Below are positions 1 to 9,347 of a stretch of 64,000 nucleotides of DNA, in pieces. Source of the DNA: Opitutaceae bacterium (GTDB lineage: Bacteria; Verrucomicrobiota; Verrucomicrobiia; Opitutales; Opitutaceae); assembly GCA_027482185.1 (NCBI GenBank), contig JAIXWF010000017.1:1-64000 (forward strand). The letters run 5' to 3'. A program made the position numbers and the translations under genes. Every line of letters begins with the position of its first letter. The first letter of the stretch is position 1. The notes below the pieces were generated by a model. That model was not told where the DNA came from. It ran no database searches and worked only from the letters and a program-made list of their open reading frames with translations.

Positions 1-2391
1 TCAGCGGCGGCCGGGGTTCCGGTTGAGCGAGTAGGTGAAGAAGATCGCGCGCTTCTCGCCGATGAGGCGGTTGACGCGGAGGTAATCGAGATCGAACAGA
101 TTGTTGATGTTGATCGCGACGTTGTGGTCGTAGTTGCCGCTGCTCGGGAGACGGTAGCGCGCGCCGAGGCTCCAGACCGTGAAGGACGGCACGCTGAGGC
201 GCCATTGGTTGGTGGAGCGGGTCACGATGCGCTGGCCGGTCGCGGTGGTGACGTAGGTGTCGCCGGCGTTGGGCGCCTCGGTGGGCGTGCGCGCGACGTG
301 GGTGACGCCGAGGTTGGCGGAGAAGTTCTTGAAGGCGGTCGGCGTGTACTTCGCGTAGAGGCTGCCGTTTTGCGGCGAGATGCCGTTGACGCGGCGGCCG
401 ATGGCGGCGGGGAAGGCGGAGCCGAAGTCGGTGTAGATCGAGTAGACGTGGCCCCAGCTGCCGCCGGCGGACCATTCGTCGGTGACGCGCCAGTTGACGT
501 CGATCTCGTAGCCGCGGACGAGTTGGTCGCCGTCGCGGCGGGAGATCTGGACGAAGTTGCCGGAGCCGAGGGGAGTTTCCTCGATCTCGGTGACGCTGAC
601 GTTGTTCCGGATCGCGTAGAAACCGCTGACGGTGTAGCTCAGGCGATCGTTGAAGGCGGAGCCCTTGAAGCCGTAGTCGTAGCCGGAGGCGACCTCGGAC
701 TTGTAGGTCGGGTCGAAGTGGGCCTGGGCGTTGTCGTTTTGGGAGACGAAGTAGCTCTCGCTGTAGCTGGCGAAGACGCGGAAGCCGGGCGTGATCTTGT
801 AGTTGAAGCCGAGGTTGGGCTTCGTGAGGTTGACCTTCTTGTCGACCATCGAGCCGGTCACGTAACCGGTGAAGCCGATGAAGTCGCGGTCGCGGAAGCG
901 GACGTCGTCGAAGCGGGCACCGGCAAACGTGAGCAGGCGGCCGTCCATGAACGAAGTCTGGTGGCGGAGCAGGCCGCCGAAGACGGTGGTGCGGCGCTTC
1001 TGGTGGCGGGTCTTCACGGTCTGCGACGAGTCGAACCACTTCGGGAAGTAGGAAATCGGGCCGAGCGGCGTGAGCGTCTTGGGATCGAGGGCGACGGTGC
1101 GGACGGCGTTCCAGGCAACGATGTCGGGATTGGCGGTCCCGGAGTAGTTGAGGGACGGGTCCCAGCGGTAGTAATCGTTGATGTCGAGCGTCAGCAGGGT
1201 GCGGTGCTCGAGCTTGCGGTTGTTGGTCCAGTAGTGGGCGAGGAGGTCGCCCTGGAAGCCGCCGCCGTCCTCGATGATGCGGGTGGTGTTGGGCATGTTG
1301 CCGCGGGCGGAAACGGTCGCGGGGACGGTGCCGTTGGCGGCGGGGGCGGGGTTGATGCTGATGGCGCCCCAGCCGGTGTTCTGGTTGTAGTCCCAGCGGC
1401 GGGCCAGGTAGTAGTTGGCGGCGACGCGGGTGCTCCAGACGGTGGAAATCTTCTTGTCGTAGACGGCGTTGAAGCCGGTGTTGCCGCGGTCGAGTTGGCT
1501 GTTCGGGCCGAAGGCGTTGTACTTGGCGAGATTCACCGCGTAGCCGATCGCCTCGTCGTCGAGGTTGCTGGCGGTGCCCTTGAGGTCGGTGATGAGCGGG
1601 GCGGCGCTGTTGGGCGCGTGGCGCATCTGGAGGAAGTACTCGGCGCTGAGGAAGAGGTTGGAGCCGTCGTTGAAGGTGTGGCTCAGGGCGAGGTAGTACT
1701 CCTGGTTGCGGTTCCGGGCGTACTCCATGTCGAACTCCTTCTGGTAGTGGGAGGCGGTGAGGATGTAGTCGGTCTTGCCGAGGTGGCCGCGGACGGCGGG
1801 GCCGGTGGTTTCGAAGGTGACGCGCTCGGTGCCCTCGTCGCCGTAGTTCAGGGTGAGCTTCTGGCCGGCGCGGGCTTTCGGGCGCTTGGAGACCATGTTG
1901 AGCATGCCGCCGGGCGAGGTGCGGCCGTAAATGGCGGCGTTGGAGCCCTTGATGATCTCCATGCGGTCGACGTTGGAGGAGCCGTAGCGGCCGAGGCGGA
2001 AGAAGCCGTCGCGCAGCTGGGACGAGGAACTGAAGCCGCGGAGATTGAAGCCGCCGCCGACATCGAGGCCGGTGAAGCCGCCGATCTGGGTGACGTTGTC
2101 GCTGAGTTCGAAGATGCCGAAGTCCTCGAAGAACTCGGCCGTGAGGACGTTCACGGTGTACGGCAGGTCGATGATCTTGGTGGCGACGCGCGAGCCGGTC
2201 ATGGTCTCGGACGGGGCGTAGCCGTTGAGGGATTCGGCGCGGACGTTGAATTCCGACAGCTGAAGGATGTCCTCGCCGGCGCGGGGGGCCGGCGCGGCGG
2301 GGGCGGTCGGGGCGGTCTGGGCGCCGGCGACGGCGGCCAGCAGGGCGCCGGCGGCAAGCGACAGCGCGGTGAGGCGGGTGGGCAGGGTCAT
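1..2391 (-). CDS. TonB-dependent receptor (siderophore-receptor-like)
   Basis: Outer-membrane beta-barrel receptor for TonB-driven uptake of a bulky ligand such as a siderophore or oligosaccharide. The 796-residue product starts with a signal peptide (about residues 1-24, ending AGAQ), followed by a Pro/Ala linker and the segment EDILQLSEFNV, which is in the place of a TonB box and is typical of Opitutaceae receptors. The plug domain spans roughly residues 55-170, and the rest is barrel. The stop codon is the reverse complement of the first three bases of the window, so the gene is complete. It is divergent from a LacI regulator gene 143 bp away. With araFGH beyond that, a sugar ligand is possible, but the plug resembles the siderophore subfamily, so the ligand is unresolved. 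Confidence 0.93.
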   Translation of the reverse strand: MTLPTRLTALSLAAGALLAAVAGAQTAPTAPAAPAPRAGEDILQLSEFNVRAESLNGYAPSETMTGSRVATKIIDLPYTVNVLTAEFFEDFGIFELSDNVTQIGGFTGLDVGGGFNLRGFSSSSQLRDGFFRLGRYGSSNVDRMEIIKGSNAAIYGRTSPGGMLNMVSKRPKARAGQKLTLNYGDEGTERVTFETTGPAVRGHLGKTDYILTASHYQKEFDMEYARNRNQEYYLALSHTFNDGSNLFLSAEYFLQMRHAPNSAAPLITDLKGTASNLDDEAIGYAVNLAKYNAFGPNSQLDRGNTGFNAVYDKKISTVWSTRVAANYYLARRWDYNQNTGWGAISINPAPAANGTVPATVSARGNMPNTTRIIEDGGGFQGDLLAHYWTNNRKLEHRTLLTLDINDYYRWDPSLNYSGTANPDIVAWNAVRTVALDPKTLTPLGPISYFPKWFDSSQTVKTRHQKRRTTVFGGLLRHQTSFMDGRLLTFAGARFDDVRFRDRDFIGFTGYVTGSMVDKKVNLTKPNLGFNYKITPGFRVFASYSESYFVSQNDNAQAHFDPTYKSEVASGYDYGFKGSAFNDRLSYTVSGFYAIRNNVSVTEIEETPLGSGNFVQISRRDGDQLVRGYEIDVNWRVTDEWSAGGSWGHVYSIYTDFGSAFPAAIGRRVNGISPQNGSLYAKYTPTAFKNFSANLGVTHVARTPTEAPNAGDTYVTTATGQRIVTRSTNQWRLSVPSFTVWSLGARYRLPSSGNYDHNVAININNLFDLDYLRVNRLIGEKRAIFFTYSLNRNPGRR

Positions 2392-2534
2392 GGTGTGGGT
2401 GAGGGTCTGGACCGGCGGCGCGGGTCGGGGTTGCGCCTGCCGGAAAGGAAACTGACGCAGGACAAACGGGGAAAGGGCAAGATTTGGATTTGCGCCGGAG
2501 TTAAGAAGCCCTCTCTTGCTTTCATCCTTAAGCG

Positions 2535-3584
2535 ATGAGCCACGGCATCACCATGAAAACCATCGCCACCCAGGCCGGGGTGACCCAGGCGACGGTGTCG
2601 ATGTGCCTGGCGAACAACCCGCGGATCCCGCCCGCGACGCGCGAACGCATCCAGGCGATCGCGCAGCGGCTCGGGTATCGGCCGAATCCGTACGTCTCGA
2701 CGCTGATGCGGATGCGCCGCCAGGGAAAGCCCCTGCGCAGCAAACCCGCGCTCGCGCTGGTCTGCGCGCAGCGCACGCCGCAGGGCTGGCGGGACCACCC
2801 GTCCGCGATCATCCGGCAGATGCGCGAGGGGGCCTTCGCCCGCGCGACGCTGCGCGGCTACCGGGCGCAGGAATTCTGGCTCTACCGCGACGGGATGTCG
2901 GCGGAGCGGTTTTCCGAGGTCCTGCACGCGCGGGGCATCCAGGGGCTGCTGATCAGCCCGCTCGCGGAAGGCGATCCCGTGCCCGCCCTGGCGTGGCAGC
3001 ATTTCGCGGCGGTGAGCCTGACGGTGCCGCAGCCGGCGCTGACCGTGACGACCGTCTGCAACGACCACTACTTCTCGAGCCTGCAGATCCTGCGCGAGTG
3101 CCACCGGCGCGGTTACCGGCGGCCCGGGTTGGTGCTGCGGCCCGCGCACCAGCTGCGTTTCCAAGGGCGCTGGGAAGGCGGCTTTCTCGTGGCCGGGCGC
3201 CTGTGGCCCGAGCTGAAGCTGCGGGCGCCGTTGTACGCCGACGTGGCGGAGACGCCGGAGGCGCTGCTGAAATGGGTGCGCCGGGAAAAGCCCGACGTGA
3301 TCGTGACGCCGACGCTCGAGCCGGTGCGGCGGACGCTGGTCGCGGCGGGGCTGCGGGTGCCGGAGGACGTCGGCGTCGCGCTCCTGTCCTGCCCGGAACC
3401 GGGCGACGAAGGCACGGGCATTTTCCAGAACGGCCGGCTCGTCGGTGCGCTCGCCGTGGATACGCTGATCAGCATGGTGGAGCGGCACGAGCGCGGCCTG
3501 CCGGACCAAGCGACGACCGTCATGGTCGAGGGCCAATGGAACGAAGGCCGCACGCTGCGTGCCGCCGCGGGCGGCGGCCGTTGA
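2535..3584 (+). CDS. LacI-family transcriptional regulator
   Basis: DNA-binding repressor or activator that responds to a small sugar-type ligand. The N-terminal helix-turn-helix is clear at about residues 7-30 (IATQAGVTQATVSMCLANN), followed by the hinge region (RLGYRPNPYVSTLMRRM-like) and a periplasmic-binding-protein-like sensor domain to residue 349. An ATG six codons downstream (position 2553, MKTIATQ) is an equally good start. The gene is divergent from the TonB receptor gene and convergent with araFGH, so it could control either or both. No convincing palindromic operator was found in the 143 bp in front of it. The ligand is inferred, not visible. Confidence 0.92.
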   Translation: MSHGITMKTIATQAGVTQATVSMCLANNPRIPPATRERIQAIAQRLGYRPNPYVSTLMRMRRQGKPLRSKPALALVCAQRTPQGWRDHPSAIIRQMREGAFARATLRGYRAQEFWLYRDGMSAERFSEVLHARGIQGLLISPLAEGDPVPALAWQHFAAVSLTVPQPALTVTTVCNDHYFSSLQILRECHRRGYRRPGLVLRPAHQLRFQGRWEGGFLVAGRLWPELKLRAPLYADVAETPEALLKWVRREKPDVIVTPTLEPVRRTLVAAGLRVPEDVGVALLSCPEPGDEGTGIFQNGRLVGALAVDTLISMVERHERGLPDQATTVMVEGQWNEGRTLRAAAGGGR

Positions 3585-3661
3585 AAGTCGAAGGCTGAAA
3601 GTTGAAAGACCGGACCGCGCAGCCGGCTCCGGGTTGGTTCTTTCAACCTTCAACTTTCAGC
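3581..3661. repeat. Purine/pyrimidine inverted repeat at a convergent gene border
   Basis: Starting at the LacI stop codon there is a run of GTTGAAAG/GCTGAAAG units. Further on come the complementary CTTTCAAC units. Arms 3594-3606 and 3649-3661 are perfect 13-base inverted repeats separated by 42 bases. It fills the gap between two converging genes and could act as a bidirectional terminator, although there is no U-tract. It belongs to the same style of low-complexity repeat found at other borders in this window. Confidence 0.6.
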
Positions 3662-3676
3662 TATGCGTCCCCAGGC

Positions 3677-4633
3677 TCAGCGGCCGCGCTTCCAGCGGTC
3701 GAAGAGGACGGCCCCGAGGAGAATGCCGCCGCGGGCCACGTACTGCCAGAAGGGTTCGATGTTTTTCAGGTTCATCGCGTTTTGCACGATGCCCATGATG
3801 AGCACGCCGGCGACGACGTAGGCCATGCTGCCGACGCCGCCGGTGAGCGAGACGCCGCCGAGCACGCAGGCGGAGATGACCTCGAGTTCGAAACCGAGCG
3901 AGGTGCCCGGCTGTCCGCTCGTCATGCGCGAGGCGAGCACGACGCCGGCGAAGGCCGCCATCGCGCCCTGGGCGGTGAAAATGAGCAGCTTCACCCGCGC
4001 GACGGAAATGCCGGCGAGGTGGGCGGCTTCGGGATTGCCGCCGACGGCGAGCGTGTCGCGGCCGAACACGGTGCGGTTGAGCACGAGTCCGCCGAGCGCG
4101 AAGCAGGCGAGCGTGATCCAGACCGGCGTCGGGATTCCGAGAAAGGCGGAGTTGCCGAGCGCGAAGAACGCCTCGTGCGCGATGCCCACGGCTTTGCCGT
4201 CGGACACGATGTAGGCGAGGCCGCGCACGATCTGCATGGTGGCGAGCGTGGCGATGAGGGCGTTGATCTGGAGCCGGGCGACGACCCAGCCGTTGACCAA
4301 GCCGACGGCCGTGCCGAAGGCGAGCGCGGCCGCGATACCCGCGCCGATGCTGCCGGTGCGGTTCATGACCACGGCGGCGAGCACGCCGGCGCCGGCGACG
4401 ACGGCCCCGACCGAGAGGTCGAAGTCGCCCGCCGCGAGGCAGAACAGCATCGTGCTCGCGACCATGCCCGTCATCGAGACGGCAAGCGCGAGGCCCTGAA
4501 GGTTGCGCCACGACAGGAAGTTTTCGACCCCGAGGGAGCAGGCCGCGAACAACACGACGAGGACGACGAGCATGCCGGCGCGGTCGAGGAAATCGGCCGC
4601 GCGGCGGGACGGTGACGAGGCGGGGGCGGTCAT
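3677..4633 (-). CDS. araH: L-arabinose ABC transporter permease AraH
   Basis: Membrane permease that forms the channel for L-arabinose import. The 318-residue protein has about eight to ten hydrophobic segments and follows the enterobacterial AraH sequence closely from memory: LAVSMTGMVASTMLFCLAAGDFDLSVG, INALIATLATMQIVRGLAYI, VSDGKAVGI, RMTSGQPGTSLG and ISACVLGGVSLTGGVG all have near-identical counterparts. It is the last gene of araFGH, with only four bases between the AraG stop and its start. It converges on the LacI gene. A related pentose or galactose substrate cannot be excluded, but AraH-specific stretches make arabinose the best call. Confidence 0.93.
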   Translation of the reverse strand: MTAPASSPSRRAADFLDRAGMLVVLVVLFAACSLGVENFLSWRNLQGLALAVSMTGMVASTMLFCLAAGDFDLSVGAVVAGAGVLAAVVMNRTGSIGAGIAAALAFGTAVGLVNGWVVARLQINALIATLATMQIVRGLAYIVSDGKAVGIAHEAFFALGNSAFLGIPTPVWITLACFALGGLVLNRTVFGRDTLAVGGNPEAAHLAGISVARVKLLIFTAQGAMAAFAGVVLASRMTSGQPGTSLGFELEVISACVLGGVSLTGGVGSMAYVVAGVLIMGIVQNAMNLKNIEPFWQYVARGGILLGAVLFDRWKRGR

Positions 4634-4637
4634 GGGA

Positions 4638-6137
4638 TCAGCCGGCGACGGCGGCCGAAACGGGCAGGGCGAGCCGGAGCAGGGATTCTTCGGTGGCCTC
4701 GGCCCGCGGCACGACGGCGACGAGGCGGCCCTCGCGCATGACGGCGATGCGGTCGGAAATGCCGAGGACCTCGGGGAGTTCGCTCGAGACGACGACCACG
4801 CAGACGCCGCCGCGGGCGAGGTCCTGCAAAATCGCGTAGATCTCGCTCTTCGCGCCGATGTCGATGCCGCGTGTGGGCTCGTCGCAGAGCAGCACGGCGA
4901 CGGGTTCGGCGAGCCAGCGGCCGAGCACGACCTTCTGCTGGTTGCCGCCGGAGAGATGGCGGATCTGCTGGGCGGGCGAAGGCGTGCGCACGCGGAGCTG
5001 CGCGATGCGTTCGGCGGCGTTGCGGTGTTCCCAGCCTTCGGAGATGAAGCCGGCCCGGGCGCGGCGGCGGCGCGCGCTGAGGTTTAGGTTTTCGAGGACG
5101 GATCGGACCGGCACGATGCCTTCTTTTTTCCGGTCTTCCGGGCAGAGCACGACGCCTGCGGCGATGGCGTCGCGCGGCGAAGCGATGTCGAGTTCCTTGC
5201 CCGCGACGGCGACCGTGCCGGCGGTGCGCGGTGTCGCGCCGAAAATCAGCCGGAGCAATTCGCTGCGGCCGGCGCCGACGAGCCCGAAGCAGCCGAGGAT
5301 CTCGCCGGCGGCGGCGGCGAAGGAAACGGGTTCGGCGAGGCCGGGGCCGGCCAGCGCGCGCACCTCGAGGCCGGGGCCGCGGGGCGGGCGCGGCGCGTAG
5401 TTGTAGATGTCGGCCAACGTGCGGCCGACCATGTGGCGGATGACGGCGGCGCGGTCGAGGTCGGCGAGGGCGGCGGTCGTCACGTGCCGGCCGTCGCGCA
5501 GGATGGTGATCGTGTCGCAGAGGGCGAAGATCTCGTCCATCCGGTGCGAAACATAAAGAATCGCGCGGCCCTGGTCGCGCAGTTCGCGGATGATGGCGAA
5601 GAGGCGCTGCACCTCGCGGTCGGAGAGGCTGCTGGTGGGTTCGTCGAACGCGATGATGCGCGCGCCGCGGGTCAGGGCTTTCGCGATCTCGACCATCTGG
5701 CGCTGCGCGAGCGGCAACCGGCCGACGCGGGTGTCGGGATCGATCGACTCGCCGATGCGTTCGAGTTGGCGGCGCGCGGCGGCGCGCAGTTCGTCGCGGC
5801 GCACGAAGCCGGCGCGCTGCGGCAAGTGGCCGAGGAAGAGGTTCTCCGCGACCGACATGCCCGGCACGAGATGCAGCTCTTGGTAGATCACCGCGATGCC
5901 GGCGGCGAGGGCGCCGGCGGTGCCGGCGAAGTCTGCGGGGCGGCCCGCGAGCTCGACCGTGCCGGCGGTGGCGCGTTGGGCGCCGCTGAGAATCTTCAGG
6001 AGCGTCGATTTGCCGGCGCCGTTTTCGCCCATGAGCGCGTGGATGGAGCCGGCGCGGACCCCGAACGAGACGTCGTCGAGGGCCTTGACGCCGGGGAACT
6101 CCATCGAGACGCCGCGGAAGGCGAGGGCGGAAGTCAT
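4638..6137 (-). CDS. araG: L-arabinose ABC transporter ATP-binding protein AraG
   Basis: Cytoplasmic ATPase with two fused nucleotide-binding domains, the layout of sugar importers of the CUT2 class. NBD1 (about residues 1-240) has Walker A GENGAGKST, signature LAQRQMV and Walker B IIAFDEPTSSL. NBD2 (about 250-495) has a degenerate Walker A (GLVGAGRSELLR), signature LSGGNQQKV and Walker B LLCDEPTRGID. This asymmetry is normal for the class. The linker MVGRTLADIYNY matches the AraG linker rather than RbsA. Its stop lies four bases before the araH start and 34 bases separate its start from the araF stop, consistent with one araFGH transcript. Confidence 0.93.
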   Translation of the reverse strand: MTSALAFRGVSMEFPGVKALDDVSFGVRAGSIHALMGENGAGKSTLLKILSGAQRATAGTVELAGRPADFAGTAGALAAGIAVIYQELHLVPGMSVAENLFLGHLPQRAGFVRRDELRAAARRQLERIGESIDPDTRVGRLPLAQRQMVEIAKALTRGARIIAFDEPTSSLSDREVQRLFAIIRELRDQGRAILYVSHRMDEIFALCDTITILRDGRHVTTAALADLDRAAVIRHMVGRTLADIYNYAPRPPRGPGLEVRALAGPGLAEPVSFAAAAGEILGCFGLVGAGRSELLRLIFGATPRTAGTVAVAGKELDIASPRDAIAAGVVLCPEDRKKEGIVPVRSVLENLNLSARRRRARAGFISEGWEHRNAAERIAQLRVRTPSPAQQIRHLSGGNQQKVVLGRWLAEPVAVLLCDEPTRGIDIGAKSEIYAILQDLARGGVCVVVVSSELPEVLGISDRIAVMREGRLVAVVPRAEATEESLLRLALPVSAAVAG

Positions 6138-6171
6138 GGCGGGAATCCGGGCCGCGCGGCGCGGGGCGCGG

Positions 6172-7218
6172 TCAGTCGCGCACGCCCTGTTCGCGAAGGA
6201 CCTGGCGGAAATTCTCGCGCGTGATCAGCACGCCGACGGTGCGGGTGTCGAGGGGCGGCTCGACGCCGTCCTTGATCCACCGATACATCATTTCCGCCGT
6301 GCGGTAGCCGTGTTCCCGGGCGGAGAGGAGCATCGAGCCGTGGAACGACGTGGGCTTCGCTTTCTCGAGTTCGACGATGCAGTCGGTGCCGTTGATGCCG
6401 ATGGCGACGGCATTTTCCGCGGGGATTTGGCGGCCCTCGAGGGCGCGGACGGCGCCGAGCACGCCGTTGTCGTTGTTGCCGCAGACGAGCCAGTACTTCA
6501 CGTCCGGCCGGCGGGTCAGGAGGGTGGTGGCCGCTTCGAGTGCGCCGGGGATGTCGGTCGTGCGCTGCGGCGCCTTGTGGATGCGGTCGCGCGGAAAGCC
6601 GGCGGCGACGAGGGCGTCGATCGCGCCGTCGGTGCGTTCCTTCGCGGTCGCAAGTTCGTCGTAGGTCATCGCGAGCACGGCGGTCTCGGCGGCGGGCCAG
6701 CCGCGGCGCTGCATTTCGGCGGCGAGAGTTTGGCCGACGCTCTCGCCGATCTTGCGGGCGGAGATGCCGAGGTAGTGGACCTGGGCCATCGGCTGGCCGT
6801 CGGGGCCGACGAAGCGGTCGTCGACGGCGAGGAGTTTCAGGCCGGCCGCCTTGGCTTTGGCGACGATGGCGGGGCCGAGGCGGGTATCGGGCGTGCAGAT
6901 GACGAAGCCCTGGGCGCCGTTGGCGGCGAGGTTGTCGATCGCGGCGAGGACCTTTTCGCCGTCGGCGGCGCCGGTCTTGATGAGGGTGAAACCGAGATCT
7001 TTGGCGGCGCGGTCGGCGAATTTCCACTCCAGCTGGAACCACGGCTCCTCGGGTTGCTTCACGAGGAAGCCGATGCGGATCGCGCCGGGGGCGGGGGCTT
7101 TGGCGGCCGGGGCGGCGGTCTCGTTCTTCGGCCCGCAGCCGGCGGAGGCCAAGGCGAGGAGCGCGAGCAGACCGAGGGCAACGGAGCGACGCGACGCGGG
7201 CAGGGACGGTAAAATCAT
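6172..7218 (-). CDS. araF: L-arabinose-binding lipoprotein AraF
   Basis: Substrate-binding component of the arabinose importer. The ATG at 7218 gives a 348-residue product with a lipoprotein signal peptide (LASAGC lipobox), so the protein is probably tethered to a membrane rather than free in the periplasm as in E. coli. The mature part tracks AraF closely: GFLVKQPEEPWFQLEWKFAD, GFVICTPD, IVAKAKAAGLKLLAVDD, DIPGALEAA and VLITRENF have direct counterparts. A longer reading frame extends upstream to 7743 but covers the divergent permease gene and lacks a signal peptide, so it was rejected. First gene of araFGH; its promoter should lie in the 126 bp shared with the divergent permease gene. Confidence 0.94.
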   Translation of the reverse strand: MILPSLPASRRSVALGLLALLALASAGCGPKNETAAPAAKAPAPGAIRIGFLVKQPEEPWFQLEWKFADRAAKDLGFTLIKTGAADGEKVLAAIDNLAANGAQGFVICTPDTRLGPAIVAKAKAAGLKLLAVDDRFVGPDGQPMAQVHYLGISARKIGESVGQTLAAEMQRRGWPAAETAVLAMTYDELATAKERTDGAIDALVAAGFPRDRIHKAPQRTTDIPGALEAATTLLTRRPDVKYWLVCGNNDNGVLGAVRALEGRQIPAENAVAIGINGTDCIVELEKAKPTSFHGSMLLSAREHGYRTAEMMYRWIKDGVEPPLDTRTVGVLITRENFRQVLREQGVRD

Positions 7219-7344
7219 GGGGCGGGGCGGAGAGCGTTCCGAAGGAGCGCGCGGCCGGCCGGAGTGGCAACTGCGAAAACCGCGCGCGGGCCACGCCGGC
7301 TTTGCCGCTTGCGCGGGGCGGGCGCATCCGTTCGCTGGGCCGCC

Positions 7345-8484
7345 ATGGCCGCCCCAGCCGATCCCCTGGTCCAGGCGCCGCCGCCTCCGGAAGAGCGCGG
7401 CATGCTTTCGCCGTGGGCGCTGATCCGGCGCCGGTTCCGGCGGCACCGGCTGGCGATGGCGTCGCTTTACGTCCTCGCCGTGCTGTATGTGCTGGCGGCC
7501 GGGGCGGAGTTCTTCGCCCCGCAGACGCCGCATTGGCGGGACCTGAGCCACGCCTACTGCCCGCCGCAGCTGCCGCGCTTCACCTGGAAGGACGGGCTGC
7601 ACGTGTTGGCGCTGCGGGTGGAGGTCGACCCACTGACCTTCAAACGCAACTACCGCGAGGATCGCGGGCGGCCGCTGGCGCTGGGATTTTTCGTGCGCGG
7701 CGAACCGTACCGCCTCTGGGGCCTGATCCCGGCGGACCGGCACTTCTTTGGGTTGCGCTCGCCCGCGGCGGCCGGCGGGGCGGGGGCGACGTTCTACTTT
7801 CTCGGGGCCGACGAATACGGCCGCGATCTGTTCAGCCGGCTGGTGTACGGGGCGCGGATCAGCCTCTCGGTCGGGCTGGCGGCCATCGGCGTCACGTTCG
7901 TCCTCGGCGTCGCGATCGGCGGCATTTCCGGCTATTGCGGGGGCGCGGTGGATACGGCGTTGCAGCGCTTGATCGAGATCGTGAATGCGTTTCCCCAGAT
8001 CCCGCTGTGGTTGGCATTCGGCGCGGTGCTGCCGGCGGACTGGCCGCCGCTGACGGCGTACTTTGCGATCACGCTGGTGCTGAGTCTGCTAGGCTGGACC
8101 GGCCTCGCCCGCGTGGTGCGGGGCAAGATTCTGGCGCTGCGCGAGGAGGATTACGCGGTGGCGGCCCGGCTGCTGGGCGCGAGCCACGCGCGGGTGCTGT
8201 TTCGCCATCTGCTGCCGGGGTTTTCGAGCCACATCATCGTCGTGCTGACGATGAGCGTGCCCGCGATGATCCTCGGCGAAACGTCGCTGTCGTTCCTCGG
8301 GTTGGGCCTGCGCAATCCGATCGTGAGCTGGGGCGTGATGCTGCAGGACTGCCTGAGCATCCAGACGGTGGCGAATTATCCTTGGCTCCTGATGCCCGTG
8401 ATCCTGGTCGTCATCACCGTGCTCGGCTTCAATTTTTTGGGTGACGGCCTGCGGGACGCAGCCGATCCTCATTCTACCCCATGA
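7345..8484 (+). CDS. Oligopeptide-type ABC transporter permease (OppC/YejE-like)
   Basis: Inner-membrane permease of a peptide/nickel-class importer. The 379-residue protein (ATG at 7345; an alternative ATG is at 7402) has one N-terminal membrane segment, a long extracytoplasmic insert of about 120 residues, then five membrane segments. The insert ends in the family hallmark GADEYGRDLFSRLVYGARISL. The EAA loop for ATPase contact is YAVAARLLGASHARVLFRHLLPG, and the C-terminal block SLSFLGLGL is typical of OppC/YejE. Its stop overlaps the start of the next ATPase gene by four bases. The usual partner permease (OppB) and a binding protein are not encoded nearby, which is unusual. Confidence 0.88.
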   Translation: MAAPADPLVQAPPPPEERGMLSPWALIRRRFRRHRLAMASLYVLAVLYVLAAGAEFFAPQTPHWRDLSHAYCPPQLPRFTWKDGLHVLALRVEVDPLTFKRNYREDRGRPLALGFFVRGEPYRLWGLIPADRHFFGLRSPAAAGGAGATFYFLGADEYGRDLFSRLVYGARISLSVGLAAIGVTFVLGVAIGGISGYCGGAVDTALQRLIEIVNAFPQIPLWLAFGAVLPADWPPLTAYFAITLVLSLLGWTGLARVVRGKILALREEDYAVAARLLGASHARVLFRHLLPGFSSHIIVVLTMSVPAMILGETSLSFLGLGLRNPIVSWGVMLQDCLSIQTVANYPWLLMPVILVVITVLGFNFLGDGLRDAADPHSTP

Positions 8485-9341
8485 ACTACCCGACCGAGGC
8501 GCCCCTCCTCGATGTCCGCAACCTCCGCGTCGCCTTCGACACGGCGGAGGGCACCGTCGGCGCGGTGCAGAACATTTCGTTCACGCTCGAGCGGGGCCGC
8601 ACGCTCGCGCTGGTCGGCGAATCCGGGAGCGGCAAGAGCGTGACGGCGTACTCGCTTCTGCGGCTGATCCAGCCGCCGGGGCGGATGGTTTCGGGCCGGA
8701 TCATTCTGCGCTCGCGCCGCATCGGCGAAATCGACGTCGCGCACCTCGACGAAAAATCGGGCCTGCTCTATACCGTGCGCGGCGGCGTGATGAGCATGAT
8801 TTTCCAGGAACCGATGACGGCGCTGTCGCCCGTGCACACCGTGGGCAGCCAGGTCGACGAGGCGATCCTGACCCATCAGGACGTGAGCCCGGCGGCGGCG
8901 AAACGGCAGACCCTCGAGATGCTGCACAAGGTCGGCATCGCGGACGCGGAGGCCTGCTACCGCCGCTACCCCCACGAACTTTCCGGCGGCCTGCGGCAGC
9001 GCATCGTGATCGCGATGGCGCTGGTTTGCCGGCCCGAGCTGCTGATCGCCGACGAGCCCACGACGGCGCTCGATGTCACCATCCAGGCGCAGATCCTCGG
9101 GCTGATCCGGAAACTGCAGGGCGAGATCGGCTGCGCGGTGCTGCTGATCACGCACGACTTCGGCGTCGTGGCCCAGATGGCGGACGACGTCGCGGTGATG
9201 CAGCGCGGCGAGATCGTGGAGCGCGGGGCCGTGCGCAGCGTGCTCAAGCAGCCGCAGCATCCCTGCACGCGAATGCTGCTCGATTCCCTGCCGAGTCGAC
9301 GGGCGGCGCGGCTGGCGGCGAAGGCCGCCCCGGCGTCCTGA
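8481..9341 (+). CDS. Peptide ABC transporter ATP-binding protein (OppD-like)
   Basis: ATPase that powers a peptide-class importer. The 286-residue protein shows Walker [10 protein letters not shown] (about residues 48-56), Q-loop [15 protein letters not shown], signature LSGGLRQRI, Walker [15 protein letters not shown] and H-loop [10 protein letters not shown]. The C-terminal stretch [14 protein letters not shown] is the family's substrate-class signature region. It overlaps the permease gene by four bases (ATGA) and sits six bases before the second ATPase gene, so the three are one transcription unit. Confidence 0.92.
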   Translation: MNYPTEAPLLDVRNLRVAFDTAEGTVGAVQNISFTLERGRTLALVGESGSGKSVTAYSLLRLIQPPGRMVSGRIILRSRRIGEIDVAHLDEKSGLLYTVRGGVMSMIFQEPMTALSPVHTVGSQVDEAILTHQDVSPAAAKRQTLEMLHKVGIADAEACYRRYPHELSGGLRQRIVIAMALVCRPELLIADEPTTALDVTIQAQILGLIRKLQGEIGCAVLLITHDFGVVAQMADDVAVMQRGEIVERGAVRSVLKQPQHPCTRMLLDSLPSRRAARLAAKAAPAS

Positions 9342-9347
9342 GGCGCG

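Noticed and set aside
124-2538. 804-codon plus-strand open frame
   Set aside because: It is antisense to the TonB receptor gene. Its product is an Ala/Gly/Val/Asp-rich run without domains, a normal effect of high GC.
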